Shown here one piece after another: positions 35,759 to 45,095 of a stretch of 64,000 nt of DNA. The notes under the pieces are model-generated. The model was not told the origin of the DNA. It was given only the letters and a program-made list of their open reading frames with translations, and made no database searches. A program made the translations under genes and the position numbers. Position 1 is the first letter of the stretch. Each line of letters begins with the position of its first letter. Source of the stretch: Nodularia sp. (in: cyanobacteria) (lineage in GTDB: Bacteria > Cyanobacteriota > Cyanobacteriia > Cyanobacteriales > Nostocaceae); contig REBL01000127.1 of assembly GCA_007692755.1 (NCBI GenBank), positions 1-64,000 on the forward strand, in the 5' to 3' direction.

Positions 35759-36763
35759 ATGGGCGTTGACAAAATTAAGGCAGTTATGAACCCTAGCATT
35801 ACAGATTCAGCAGTAAAGGCGGCGATCGCAGCTATCGGATCAGAGTCAGCGACAGCAGCAGAGAAAATCGAGATGCTGATCGAAATGGCACAAGGCTTTC
35901 ATAAGCAGCCTAAAACCGCCCAAGATTTACGGAATGCAGTGGGGCTATATTACCGAGCATATCAGATGTGTGGTGAGGAGTACGCCCTATTGAAAGCCCG
36001 CGCCTTGGTGGGGATGGCAGGCACGTTACAGAGTATTCCTGATCAAGGTTCGCAACTGTTGCTGCAAGCGAAAGCCAGTTATGAAGAGGCTTTGCCAATT
36101 TTACAACAATTAGCTTTGCCAGAAGAATTAGCAGAAGCACAGATGAATTTTGGTCTGGTGTTGCAGTCGCTGGTAGGATTCAATCAGGCACGGATGACGG
36201 ACAGCATCAAAGCTTATCACGAGGCTTTGCAGGTGTTTACCTGGGAGGATTACCCACAAGAATACGCGATTTTATACAATAATATTGCGATCGCCTACCT
36301 CTCAATGCCCATGTCATCCGAACGGGAATATTTGCGTCAGGGTTTAGCAGTGCAGTCCTTTGAAGTGGCATTAAAGCATATTAACTTAATTGACCATCCC
36401 AGGGAATATGCGATGTTACAGAACAACTTGGGTAATGCGTTGCAATATTTAGTTAGTTCCCATCCTGTAGATAATAACTTACGCGCGATCGCAGCTTATG
36501 ACGAAGCCTTAAAAGTGCGTAACTCTAGAGACACACCCTTAGAATATGCTAACACCATTTCTAACAAAGCTAACGCCTTATTTAACTTACCAGACGACCT
36601 CGAAAAACCAGAAGCTGGTAATGCGAAAAATCTTCTAAAAGCATATACCTACTATCAAGAAGCTTGGGGAATTTTCACCCAGAATCAACAAATAGAACAA
36701 GCCGAAACAGTCGCCCAAGCCATACAAGATGTAGAAGCAGAAATGCGAGTGGGTATGGATTAA
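35759..36763 (+). CDS. TPR protein of the extended hyp operon
   Basis: The 334-residue protein may begin at ATG 35759 or at the second Met (MNPSITDSAVKAAIAAIGSE). From about residue 50 it has tetratricopeptide-like repeats (AVGLYYRAYQMCG, AKASYEEALPILQQL, SIKAYHEALQVFT, AIAAYDEALKVRN, YTYYQEAWGIFTQ). A gene of this type begins the extended hyp operon known in Nostoc/Anabaena and has been proposed to help mature the small subunit HupS. It is cytosolic, with no signal peptide. Confidence 0.85.
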   Translation: MGVDKIKAVMNPSITDSAVKAAIAAIGSESATAAEKIEMLIEMAQGFHKQPKTAQDLRNAVGLYYRAYQMCGEEYALLKARALVGMAGTLQSIPDQGSQLLLQAKASYEEALPILQQLALPEELAEAQMNFGLVLQSLVGFNQARMTDSIKAYHEALQVFTWEDYPQEYAILYNNIAIAYLSMPMSSEREYLRQGLAVQSFEVALKHINLIDHPREYAMLQNNLGNALQYLVSSHPVDNNLRAIAAYDEALKVRNSRDTPLEYANTISNKANALFNLPDDLEKPEAGNAKNLLKAYTYYQEAWGIFTQNQQIEQAETVAQAIQDVEAEMRVGMD

Positions 36764-36791
36764 TTTTGCAACATATCTGGACTATACCGAC

Positions 36792-37031
36792 ATGAAAGAT
36801 TTTCTCACAACCTTAGCGGCTGGTGACCTAAACATAGCCACAGAATTCGTGTGGATACTCATAGCCACAACCTTATCTATGATTGGGGGTGCTATTGGCG
36901 GAATACTGTTAGCTGGAAAAGACATCGGTTATCAATTTTCAGCAACATTAGGCGCATTATTAGGGCCTGCTGGAGTAATTCCAGCCATACTCATCAGCCT
37001 TGCAGTATTAAACCTACTCACAAATTATTAG
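36792..37031 (+). CDS. Small membrane protein of the hyp operon
   Basis: The 79-residue protein has two predicted membrane helices, about 18-42 (EFVWILIATTLSMIGGAIGGILLAG) and 55-76 (LGALLGPAGVIPAILISLAVLNL), with a Gly-rich bend. It starts 28 bp after the TPR gene and ends 8 bp before the next small membrane protein, so they are one transcript. Function unknown. Confidence 0.8.
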   Translation: MKDFLTTLAAGDLNIATEFVWILIATTLSMIGGAIGGILLAGKDIGYQFSATLGALLGPAGVIPAILISLAVLNLLTNY

Positions 37032-37039
37032 AAGGAATC

Positions 37040-37264
37040 ATGTTAGAAATTGGATGGTATTCTGCCAAATTATTTTTCACAGGAAAGCTAATACGTCACC
37101 CCGGTGATTTCATCAAACAAATTACCATTGGGACAAGTATCGGTTCACTCATCCTCCTATCCTTATCGCAAACCGAATTACCCTTTTGGCTACCAGTCAC
37201 AGTATCCAGTTTAATTACAGGTACAGTCATGCCATTTCTCCTCAAAGACTTCAAAATGAAATAG
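37040..37264 (+). CDS. Second small membrane protein of the hyp operon
   Basis: I start at ATG 37040 (MLEIGWYSAKLFFTGKLIRH), preceded by GAAGGAATC, giving 74 residues; longer frames overlap the previous gene without support. Two membrane helices follow (ITIGTSIGSLILLSLSQ and LPFWLPVTVSSLITGTVMPF). It probably pairs with the 79-residue protein encoded just upstream. Function unknown. Confidence 0.78.
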   Translation: MLEIGWYSAKLFFTGKLIRHPGDFIKQITIGTSIGSLILLSLSQTELPFWLPVTVSSLITGTVMPFLLKDFKMK

Positions 37265-37340
37265 ATAGCTTTCCATAATCAACCAACCAAAAAATTCAGA
37301 TAATCCCACACCATGCATTGGTTAAATTGTCCTGAATTTC

Positions 37341-37412
37341 TTCCTTCCTTCTTTCCTTTGTGTACTTTGCGTCCTTCTCCCAAGGGGAGACGCTGCGCGA
37401 ATGCGGTTCGTT
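37341..37412 (+). repeat. Dispersed leader repeat interrupted by a 25-nt insertion
   Basis: TGTGTACTTTGCGTCCTT (37359-37376) and TGCGGTTCGTT (37402-37412) are the halves of the repeat that is continuous at 54855-54882. The intervening 37377-37401 is a 25-nt palindromic insert (CTCCCAAGGGGAG then ACGCTGCGCGAA). Confidence 0.75.
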
Positions 37413-37486
37413 ACGAATTAATTTCTCGTAAATCCCTACCTAGCCAAGCCAGTAAATTTCTGCTGATTAATAACTAATAAATAATA

Positions 37487-38320
37487 ATGACAAAACTGGA
37501 AGAACTAGTTCAAGAAATCAATCGCTTTGAAGCAATTATATCTCAATGGGACGAAAGCCAAAGGTGTGTAGCCGTAGGACTTAAAAGAGCGATAGAAGAC
37601 TTACATAAAGTAGCACTAACCCACTTAATTAAAAACCTGAAACAAGAATCCATGTCAGCTTTGCGTCAAGCTGTGGATGATGAAATAGTATATTCAGTTT
37701 TACTTTATCACGAACTAGTGAAACCACAGCCAGCACCACTAATAGAAAGAATTCAAGCAGCCCTGGAAGAAGTGCGCCCAGGTTTAAAAAGCCATGACGG
37801 GGATGTAGAATTTGTCGCAATTAAACCACCCGATACAGTAGAAGTTAAATTAATTGGCAGTTGTAGCAGTTGTCCCACCTCAACCTTAACCTTAACTCAA
37901 AGCGTAGAACAGGCGATAAAAAATCATTGTCCTGAAATTACTAAAGTTGTAGCAGTCAATCATACTTCCACTGTAAACAATTCATTTACACCAGAGGATA
38001 CCTCTACCTGGGTGAAAGTAACAACAGTTGATCAAATTCCTGAATCTGGAATATTGACAGGTAAAGTTGGCAAGAACTCATTAATTTTATATCGCCAAGG
38101 TGTAAATGTCACTTGTTACCTGAATGCTTGTCCACATTTAGCAACTCCCTTGGATATGGGTAAATTAGATCATGGTATTCTCACTTGTAAATCACATGGG
38201 TTTCAATATAACTTAGAGACTGGAGAATGTTTAACTGTTGCCGATGTGCCATTGCAGTCTTATCCAGTACAAATTAAAGGAGAAAAAGTTTTTGTAAAAC
38301 TGCCCAAATATTCAATTTAA
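37487..38320 (+). CDS. NifU C-terminal domain / Rieske fusion protein
   Basis: The 277-residue protein is a fusion. Residues about 85-155 are a NifU-type scaffold domain with the Fe-S cysteines in GSCSSCPTSTLTL. Residues about 180-277 are a Rieske-type domain: CYLNACPHLATPLD supplies Cys and His and CKSHGFQYNLETGEC the second Cys-His pair. The N-terminus is helical. It belongs to the extended hyp operon, and a Fe-S donor role for the three clusters of HupS is a reasonable but unproven inference. Confidence 0.9.
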   Translation: MTKLEELVQEINRFEAIISQWDESQRCVAVGLKRAIEDLHKVALTHLIKNLKQESMSALRQAVDDEIVYSVLLYHELVKPQPAPLIERIQAALEEVRPGLKSHDGDVEFVAIKPPDTVEVKLIGSCSSCPTSTLTLTQSVEQAIKNHCPEITKVVAVNHTSTVNNSFTPEDTSTWVKVTTVDQIPESGILTGKVGKNSLILYRQGVNVTCYLNACPHLATPLDMGKLDHGILTCKSHGFQYNLETGECLTVADVPLQSYPVQIKGEKVFVKLPKYSI

Positions 38321-38397
38321 ACAGAAAACTGCCACCATCGATACATTCCCATATCCGTCAATGAGTTTAAATAGCTATCAGTCTTCATTTGCGGTTC

Positions 38398-39603
38398 ATG
38401 GATATACCCATCAATCTTAATCCTGCGTCACAATTGCCGCCAGAAGCTAAAGAAAGTTCCCAACTATTACCTTTATCTCCTGATGGTGTAGAGGTAATTT
38501 TAGGTAATATTATTGAACCAGAAATATTAGCTATACCCATAGCACCTAGTCCGATAAATATGTTTGGCCCTCGTGGTGCTTGTTTAATATCTGAAACTGG
38601 GTCTTTGTGGGTATCAGATACAGGACATCATCGATTATTGGGATGGCGCAATGTACCCACTAAAGATAGTCAACCGGCTGATTGGGTAATTGGACAACCG
38701 GATTTTTATCATGAGGGGCAAAATGCTAAAGGTACACCGAGAAGCAATACTTTTAGTGTACCCACGATAATTTGTGCTTGTGGTACAGGTTTAGCGGTAG
38801 CTGATGCTTGGAATCATCGGGTATTGATTTGGAAAAATGTCCCAGAAGATAGTCATGTTCCAGCAGATTTGGTGTTGGGACAAGCTGATTTTAGCCAAAA
38901 TGAACCAAATAGAGGAACTTACCAAGCGGCTGCAAATACCATGCACTGGCCTTATGGTGTTTTCTATCATCAAGGTAGGTTATTTGTCGCTGATACGGGA
39001 AATCGCAGGTTATTAATTTGGCATCAGTTACCTACAGAAAATGGTCAACCGGCTGATTTAGTTTTGGGACAACCAGATATGATATCTCGCAACGAAAATG
39101 GAGGGAGTTCTCCCACTGCGGCGAGTATGCGTTGGTGTCATGATATTACTGTTTGGGGAGACAATTTAGTTGTTGCTGATGCTGGTAATCATCGAGTGAT
39201 GATTTGGGAGGGGATACCTACAGAAAATAATGCCCCTTGTGCGGTGGTTTTAGGACAGAAAAACTTTGATTGTGTGGAAATGAATCAAGGTGTTTATTTT
39301 CCTAGTGCTAGTAGTTTAAGTATGCCTTATGGTGTAGCGGTTGGTAATGATTGGTTGCTGGTTGCTGATACTGCTAATTCTCGGTTGTTAGGATGGAGAA
39401 AGCCGGAGTCTCAAATATTATCTGGGGCGGTTGCTGATAGTGTTGTTGGACAAGTTAATTTTAAATCTAAGGGTGAAAATCGGGATTTTGGATTACCTCA
39501 GCGAAATACTTTGAATTGGTGTTATGGGGTGAAGATTTGTGGTGATGTTGCTGTGGTTGCTGATTCTGGGAATAATCGGGTTTTGTTGTGGCGGTTGGAG
39601 TAA
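38398..39603 (+). CDS. NHL-repeat protein of the extended hyp operon
   Basis: The product has about 401 residues from ATG 38398 (MDIPINLNP); an ATG three codons upstream is also possible. It contains six repeats of the type VADTGNRRLLIWHQLPTENG.PADLVLGQ, each about 55 residues, as in NHL beta-propellers. No signal peptide is seen, so it is likely cytosolic. It probably acts as a protein-binding platform in hydrogenase maturation; the precise role is unknown. The stop TAA 39601-39603 is 35 bp before hypF. Confidence 0.88.
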   Translation: MDIPINLNPASQLPPEAKESSQLLPLSPDGVEVILGNIIEPEILAIPIAPSPINMFGPRGACLISETGSLWVSDTGHHRLLGWRNVPTKDSQPADWVIGQPDFYHEGQNAKGTPRSNTFSVPTIICACGTGLAVADAWNHRVLIWKNVPEDSHVPADLVLGQADFSQNEPNRGTYQAAANTMHWPYGVFYHQGRLFVADTGNRRLLIWHQLPTENGQPADLVLGQPDMISRNENGGSSPTAASMRWCHDITVWGDNLVVADAGNHRVMIWEGIPTENNAPCAVVLGQKNFDCVEMNQGVYFPSASSLSMPYGVAVGNDWLLVADTANSRLLGWRKPESQILSGAVADSVVGQVNFKSKGENRDFGLPQRNTLNWCYGVKICGDVAVVADSGNNRVLLWRLE

Positions 39604-39638
39604 AAGTTTCACGCAGAGGCGCAGAGGCGCGGAGAAGA

Positions 39639-41981
39639 ATGGAAGAGATTCGGGTTCGGGGAACTGTTCAAGGTGTGGGATTTCGTCCTACTGTTTATCG
39701 TCTGGCTAAGGTTTGTGGTTTGTTGGGTGAGGTTTGTAATGATGGTGAGGGTGTTTTAATTCGGGTTTCTGGGAGTGAGGTGGCTATTACTGAGTTTGTG
39801 AGGAGACTATATATTGAATGTCCTCCTTTGGGGAAAATTCAGGAGTTGACGAGAGTTAGTTATGAAGGTGAGGAGGATTTTACGGATTTTGTGATTTCTC
39901 ATAGTGTGAGTAATTCTAAAAATACAGAAGTTACTCCTGATGCGGCGACTTGTCCCCAATGTCAACAGGAAATTTTTGACCCTTTTAGCCGTTTTTATCG
40001 TTATCCTTTTACTAATTGTACTCATTGCGGCCCTCGCTTCAGTATTATTCGTGGGATTCCTTACGATAGATGCAATACCAGTATGTCTGCGTTTGCTATG
40101 TGTGCTGAATGTGAACAGGAGTATGAAAGTGTGGAAAATCGCCGTTTTCACGCCCAACCTGTAGCTTGTCATACTTGCGGTCCGACAGCTTGGTTAGAAC
40201 GGGCTGATGGTCAACCTGTGACGGCTTCGATGTTTTCGATGATGGATGATGTGGATGCTGTTTGTACTCTGTTGCAAAAAGGCGAGATTGTGGCTATTAA
40301 AGGGTTAGGTGGTATTCATCTAGCTTGTGACGCAACTCAAGAAGCTGCTGTACAGAAATTGCGTCAGCGTAAACGGCGTTATCACAAACCTTTGGCTTTA
40401 ATGGCGCGAGATATGGCAGTAATTGAGGAATATTGTACTGTTAATACTCAGGAAAAAGAATTATTAGTAAGTTCTGCTGCACCTATTGTATTGTTACAGA
40501 AAAATCCTGATTGTTTGATTGCGCCTTCTGTTTCACCGGGACTAAATTATCTCGGTTTTATGTTACCTTATACGCCTTTACATCATTTAATTTTGCGGCG
40601 GATGAATCGTCCTATTGTGTTAACTAGTGGGAATATTGCTGATGAACCTCAATGTATTGATAATGGAGAAGCTAGAGAAAAGTTAGGTAACATTGCTGAT
40701 TATTTTCTTTTGCATAATCGGGATATTGTGAATCGAGTAGATGATTCGGTTGTGCGGGTTGTTGATAATCAAGTAAAAATAATTCGTCGGGCGAGAGGAT
40801 ACGCACCAGCACCGATAATTTTACCACCTGGGTTTGAGAAGGTAACACCAATTTTAGCAATGGGTAGCGAGTTAAAAAATACCTTTTGTTTATTGCGCGA
40901 TAATGAAGCAATTATTTCTCAACATTTGGGTGATTTAGAACATGCTGCGGCTTTTCACGCCTATCAAGATACACTCAATTTATATTTAAATTTATTTGAG
41001 CATCAACCACAAGCGATCGCTATTGATAAACACCCCGAATATCTTTCCACAAAACTCGGTAAAGAACTCGCATCTGTTAATAAACTTAAACTTCATGCTA
41101 TCCAACATCATCACGCCCATATTGCGGCTTGTATGGCAGAAAATGGGATTCCTTTAGATTCAGCCCCAGTTTTAGGTATTGCTTTAGATGGATTAGGTTA
41201 TGGTGAAGATGGCAAATTTTGGGGAGGAGAATTTCTATTAGCAGACTATCGTCAATTTCAGCGCCTCGCAACATTTAAACCAGTGGCTATGATTGGCGGT
41301 GAAAAAGCAATTTATCAGCCTTGGCGTAACACCTACGCCCACTTACTCAGTGCTGATATTTGGGATGATTGCCAACACAAATATCCTGAATTAGAAAGTA
41401 TCAAATTTTTGCAGCAACAGCCATTAAAGCTACTTAAACAAGCTGTAGAACAAGGAATAAACTCACCTCCAGCCTCATCCGTAGGGAGGTTGTTTGATGC
41501 AGTAGCTGCGGCTATAGGCATTTATCCAGAAGAATGTAGCTATGAAGGACAAGCTGCGATCGCAATGGAAGCCTTAGTCAAACCTAGCAACTTAAATAAT
41601 TATGAAGAAACTCTAAATTATCCTTTTAATCTTAACTTTTCAGATAGCATTTATTATATAGACTCAAAACCAATGTGGCAAGCCCTGCTTCAAGACTTGC
41701 AAAAACAGATTACTCAATCAGACATAGCTACAAAATTTCATAAAAGTTTAGCTCAAATTATTATTGATGTAGTTAAACACCTTGCTCAAGAAAACCTGAT
41801 TAATCAAGTCGTATTAACCGGAGGAGTATTTCAGAACAGTATTTTACTAACACAAGTTTCTCAGGGCTTACAAAACTTAGGCATAAACGTAATAACTCAC
41901 AGTTTACTCCCCTCCAATGACGGCAACATATCACTAGGACAAGCAGTGATTACAGCCGCCCAATTAACCCCCACCCCTTAA
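39639..41981 (+). CDS. hypF: Carbamoyltransferase HypF
   Basis: HypF makes and transfers the carbamoyl group that becomes the CN ligand of the [NiFe] centre. I start at ATG 39639 (MEEIRVRGTVQGVGFRPTVY, 780 residues) because GGAGAAGA precedes it; an upstream ATG at 39588 adds 17 residues encoded by repeat DNA. Domains in order: acylphosphatase (VRGTVQGVGFRP), two zinc fingers (CPQCQQEIFDP, CTHCGPRFS, CAECEQEYES, CHTCGPTAW), YrdC-like (KGLGGIHLACDA), then a Kae1-like domain with HHHAHIAACMAE and GGVFQN. Confidence 0.95.
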   Translation: MEEIRVRGTVQGVGFRPTVYRLAKVCGLLGEVCNDGEGVLIRVSGSEVAITEFVRRLYIECPPLGKIQELTRVSYEGEEDFTDFVISHSVSNSKNTEVTPDAATCPQCQQEIFDPFSRFYRYPFTNCTHCGPRFSIIRGIPYDRCNTSMSAFAMCAECEQEYESVENRRFHAQPVACHTCGPTAWLERADGQPVTASMFSMMDDVDAVCTLLQKGEIVAIKGLGGIHLACDATQEAAVQKLRQRKRRYHKPLALMARDMAVIEEYCTVNTQEKELLVSSAAPIVLLQKNPDCLIAPSVSPGLNYLGFMLPYTPLHHLILRRMNRPIVLTSGNIADEPQCIDNGEAREKLGNIADYFLLHNRDIVNRVDDSVVRVVDNQVKIIRRARGYAPAPIILPPGFEKVTPILAMGSELKNTFCLLRDNEAIISQHLGDLEHAAAFHAYQDTLNLYLNLFEHQPQAIAIDKHPEYLSTKLGKELASVNKLKLHAIQHHHAHIAACMAENGIPLDSAPVLGIALDGLGYGEDGKFWGGEFLLADYRQFQRLATFKPVAMIGGEKAIYQPWRNTYAHLLSADIWDDCQHKYPELESIKFLQQQPLKLLKQAVEQGINSPPASSVGRLFDAVAAAIGIYPEECSYEGQAAIAMEALVKPSNLNNYEETLNYPFNLNFSDSIYYIDSKPMWQALLQDLQKQITQSDIATKFHKSLAQIIIDVVKHLAQENLINQVVLTGGVFQNSILLTQVSQGLQNLGINVITHSLLPSNDGNISLGQAVITAAQLTPTP

Positions 41982-42041
41982 TCTTCCCTCTGCGTTCTCT
42001 GCGCCTCTGTGGTTCGATTCATAAATTCCAGGAAAACAAAA

Positions 42042-42302
42042 ATGTGCTTAGGAATCCCCGGACAAATAATAGAAATCAGCGACATTAACCATAAACTAGC
42101 CATAGTTAACATAGCTGGAGTCAAACGCCAAGTAAACATAGCCTGCATAGTCAACGAAGAACATCCCCCTGAAAAATGTATAGGAGATTGGGTATTAGTT
42201 CACGTAGGCTTCGCCATGAATCGTATCAACGAACAAGAAGCAGCCGAAACATTAAAACTATTAGAAGAACTAGCAACCGCCCAAACCCAAATAACCAACT
42301 AA
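42042..42302 (+). CDS. hypC: Hydrogenase maturation chaperone HypC
   Basis: The start ATG 42042 gives MCLGIPGQIIEI, the invariant HypC start with catalytic Cys2; 86 residues. It carries the Fe(CN)2CO unit with HypD and delivers it to HupL. The start is preceded by AGGAAAA. It sits between hypF and hypD with dispersed leader repeats on both sides. Confidence 0.96.
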   Translation: MCLGIPGQIIEISDINHKLAIVNIAGVKRQVNIACIVNEEHPPEKCIGDWVLVHVGFAMNRINEQEAAETLKLLEELATAQTQITN

Positions 42303-42340
42303 AATCATGTCCCTTTAATTAGTTACGATTACCACAATGA

Positions 42341-42384
42341 TGTCACCCCACCCCCAACCCCTCCCCGCAAGCGAGGAGGGGAGA
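42341..42384. repeat. GC-rich hairpin repeat between hypC and hypD
   Basis: CACCCCACCCCCAACCCCTC then CCCGCAAGCGAGGAGGGGAG folds as CCCCTCC/GGAGGGG. Related copies are at 8427-8468 and 43671-43704. A leader repeat (CCTTCGCGCCCTTTGTGGTT) follows at 42481-42504. Confidence 0.7.
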
Positions 42385-42513
42385 TAAAGCAAAAGTTTGG
42401 CAGATTTTCGCGTTTCGTAAGTATTCAAGCCGACTTGATATAAAACTTCTCCCTCTTCCTTTCCCCCTCTTCCTTAGTGACCTTCGCGCCCTTTGTGGTT
42501 CGTTAAAAAAACT

Positions 42514-43653
42514 ATGAAATACGTCAACGAATTTCGAGAACCAGAAAAAGCAGCAGCCTTACGCAAGCAAATAACCCAACTAAGCAACCAACTAAACAAA
42601 CCCCTCAAACTGATGGAAGTATGCGGTGGACATACCCACTCCATATTTAAATACGGTATAGAAGACATCCTTCCCCCCAACCTAGAACTCATCCACGGGC
42701 CTGGTTGTCCAGTATGCGTCATGCCAAAAGGGAGATTAGACGATGCGATCGCCATATCCCAAAATCATAACGTTATTCTCGCCACATTTGGCGACACCAT
42801 GAGAGTACCCGGTTCCACCACCAACCTCCTCCAAGCCAAAGCCACAGGCGCAGACATCCGCATGGTGTATTCTCCCCTAGATAGCCTGCAAATCGCCAGA
42901 GACAATCCAGACAAAGAAATAGTCTTCTTCGCCCTCGGCTTTGAAACCACCGCCCCCAGTACCGCCCTCACCATCTTGCAAGCAGCAGCCGAAAACATCA
43001 CCAACTTTAGTATGTTTTCCAACCACGTCCTAGTCATACCCGCCCTACAAGCCCTACTAGATAACCCCGACTTACAACTAGATGGATTTATTGGCCCTGG
43101 TCATGTCAGCATGGTAATTGGTACAAACCCCTATCAATTTATTGCCCAAAAATATCATAAACCCATAGTGATTGCCGGCTTTGAACCCTTAGATATCCTG
43201 CAATCAATTTGGATGATATTACAGCAGCTAGTAGAAAACCGTTGTGAAGTCGAAAATCAATATAACAGATTAGTAGAACCAGCCGGAAACTTAATAGCAT
43301 TGCAAGCCATGAATCAAGTATTTGCAGTGCGAGAAAACTTTGATTGGCGAGGCTTAGGTGAAATACCAGAATCAGGCTTAAAAATCCGGGCTGAATATGC
43401 CCAATTTGATGCCGAAGAAAAATTTATTATTCCTAACTTAAAAGTAGCCGACCACAAAGCTTGTAAATGTGGAGAAATACTCAAAGGAGTCTTAAAACCT
43501 TGGGAATGTAAAGTATTTGGTACAGCTTGTACACCAGAAACACCCATTGGAAGTTGCATGGTTTCCTCCGAAGGTGCGTGTGCAGCCTATTACAAATATG
43601 GCAGACTTTCCGCAATTAGTAAAAAAGCCCAACAACTAGCCACATCCAAATAA
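42514..43653 (+). CDS. hypD: Hydrogenase maturation protein HypD
   Basis: HypD, a [4Fe-4S] protein, works with HypC and HypE to build the Fe(CN)2CO group. I start at ATG 42514 (MKYVNEFREPEKA; 379 residues) since the longer frame starts in repeat DNA. Hallmarks are the catalytic MEVCGGHTHSIFKYG, IHGPGCPVCVMP, ALGFETTAPST and the C-terminal cluster motif with CKCGE, CKVFGTACTPETPIGSCMVS and GACAAYYKY. Intact. Confidence 0.96.
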   Translation: MKYVNEFREPEKAAALRKQITQLSNQLNKPLKLMEVCGGHTHSIFKYGIEDILPPNLELIHGPGCPVCVMPKGRLDDAIAISQNHNVILATFGDTMRVPGSTTNLLQAKATGADIRMVYSPLDSLQIARDNPDKEIVFFALGFETTAPSTALTILQAAAENITNFSMFSNHVLVIPALQALLDNPDLQLDGFIGPGHVSMVIGTNPYQFIAQKYHKPIVIAGFEPLDILQSIWMILQQLVENRCEVENQYNRLVEPAGNLIALQAMNQVFAVRENFDWRGLGEIPESGLKIRAEYAQFDAEEKFIIPNLKVADHKACKCGEILKGVLKPWECKVFGTACTPETPIGSCMVSSEGACAAYYKYGRLSAISKKAQQLATSK

Positions 43654-43670
43654 ACATAGTCATTCTCTAA

Positions 43671-43704
43671 CTCCCTCCTCGCTTGCGGGGCTGGGGCTGG
43701 GGTT
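43671..43704. repeat. GC-rich hairpin repeat between hypD and tautomerase gene
   Basis: CTCCCTCCTCGCTTGCGGGG then CTGGGGCTGGGG is a shortened relative of 42341-42384. It ends about 20 bp before the next start. Confidence 0.55.
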
Positions 43705-43722
43705 CTTAAGGAGAAAAAATAT

Positions 43723-43938
43723 ATGCCATTTGTCACCATTCAAATAGCCAAAGGTCACTCAGTCGAAAAGAAACGCCAACTAGCCAAAGCCCTGACTGAA
43801 ACCCTCGTTGAAACCTTGGGTGCTAAATCAGAATGGATAACCATACATATTGATGAATTTGAGCGAGAAAATTGGGCAGTTGGCGGTCAATTGCATATAG
43901 ATAAACATAGCGGTAGACATAAAGAAAAAGGTATCTAA
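43723..43938 (+). CDS. 4-oxalocrotonate tautomerase-like protein
   Basis: The 71-residue protein begins MPFVTIQIAKGHSVEKKRQL, with the catalytic Pro exposed after removal of Met, as in the tautomerase family. It follows with LVETLGAKSEWITIHIDEF, the usual second strand. A small gene of this type lies between hypD and hypE in related Nostocales. Its link to hydrogenase is not understood. AAGGAGAAAA precedes the ATG. Confidence 0.88.
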   Translation: MPFVTIQIAKGHSVEKKRQLAKALTETLVETLGAKSEWITIHIDEFERENWAVGGQLHIDKHSGRHKEKGI

Positions 43939-43997
43939 ACTTCTTCCTTCCTCTCCTTCTTCGCGCACTTTGTGTCCTTTGCGGTTCGTTTTTTAAT

Positions 43998-45095
43998 ATG
44001 AATATTTCTCCCAAACACAAAACCCAAAATCCTCTACTGCAAAAAATCGGCAAACCCCAAAAAAGTAAGGTAAAAGACACCCATATTACCCTCGCCCACG
44101 GTAGCGGCGGTAAAGCCATGCGCGATTTAATTGAGGATATCTTTGTAAATAGTTTTGATAATCCAATTCTCTCACAATTAGAAGACCAAGCCAGTTTAAA
44201 CTTAGCGAGTCTCAGCCAACAGGGAGATAGACTCGCATTTACTACAGATTCTTATGTTGTAGACCCCTTATTTTTTCCCGGTAGTGATATTGGCGAATTA
44301 GCAATTAATGGCACTATTAATGATTTAGCTGTCAGTGGTGCTAAACCTTTATATCTCACTTGTAGCGTTATTATAGAAGAAGGATTACCAGTAGAAACTT
44401 TGCGGAGTGTCGTTGCTAGTATGAAAGTAGCAGCCCAAAAAGCTGGTGTGCAAATCGTCACAGGTGACACCAAAGTTGTCCAACGTGGTGCTGCTGATAA
44501 ACTGTTTATTAATACTACAGGTATTGGAGTAATTCCCCAAGGAATCAATATTTCATCCCATAATATCCAAGTGGGAGATGTCGTAATCATTAATGGCGAA
44601 TTGGGAAATCATGGTGCAGCAATTTTAATCGCCCGTGGGGAATTAGCATTAGAAACTAATGTGGAAAGTGACTGTCAACCTTTGCACAGTTTAATAGAAA
44701 ATATCCTGAGTGTTTGTCCTGATGTTCACGCTATGCGCGATGCTACACGGGGCGGTTTAGCTACAGTTTTAAATGAATTTTCTTTGAGTTCTGGTGTAGG
44801 TATTCGTCTCGATGAAGAATCTATCCCTGTGCGGGAAGAAGTTAAAGGAGTTTGTGAAATACTAGGTTTAGATCCTTTGTATTTGGCGAATGAAGGGAAG
44901 TTAGTGGTGGTGGTAGGACGTGAGAATGCAGAAACTGTTTTAGCAGCTATGAAGTCTCACTCAGCCGGGAAGGGTGCTTGTGTGATTGGTGAGGTTATTG
45001 CTTCGCCTCCAGGTGTGGTTTTGTTAAGAACGGCTTTTGGGACTGAACGTATTGTGGATATGTTGGTGGGTGAACAATTACCCCGGATTTGTTGA
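43998..45095 (+). CDS. hypE: Hydrogenase maturation protein HypE
   Basis: HypE dehydrates its carbamoylated C-terminal cysteine to thiocyanate, the CN donor. The 365-residue protein has an AIR-synthetase-like fold (LAHGSGGKAMRDLIEDIF, DRLAFTTDSYVVDPLFFPGS, DATRGGLATVLNE) and ends in the required PRIC. The N-terminal about 30 residues are Lys-rich and poorly conserved; a second in-frame start is not evident. A dispersed leader repeat ends 8 bp before the ATG. Confidence 0.95.
   Translation: MNISPKHKTQNPLLQKIGKPQKSKVKDTHITLAHGSGGKAMRDLIEDIFVNSFDNPILSQLEDQASLNLASLSQQGDRLAFTTDSYVVDPLFFPGSDIGELAINGTINDLAVSGAKPLYLTCSVIIEEGLPVETLRSVVASMKVAAQKAGVQIVTGDTKVVQRGAADKLFINTTGIGVIPQGINISSHNIQVGDVVIINGELGNHGAAILIARGELALETNVESDCQPLHSLIENILSVCPDVHAMRDATRGGLATVLNEFSLSSGVGIRLDEESIPVREEVKGVCEILGLDPLYLANEGKLVVVVGRENAETVLAAMKSHSAGKGACVIGEVIASPPGVVLLRTAFGTERIVDMLVGEQLPRIC

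Noticed and set aside
39588-39638. Upstream HypF start at 39588
   Set aside because: The added 17 residues come from the CGCAGAGGCGCAGAGGCGC repeat and overlap the NHL gene; ATG 39639 has a good ribosome site.
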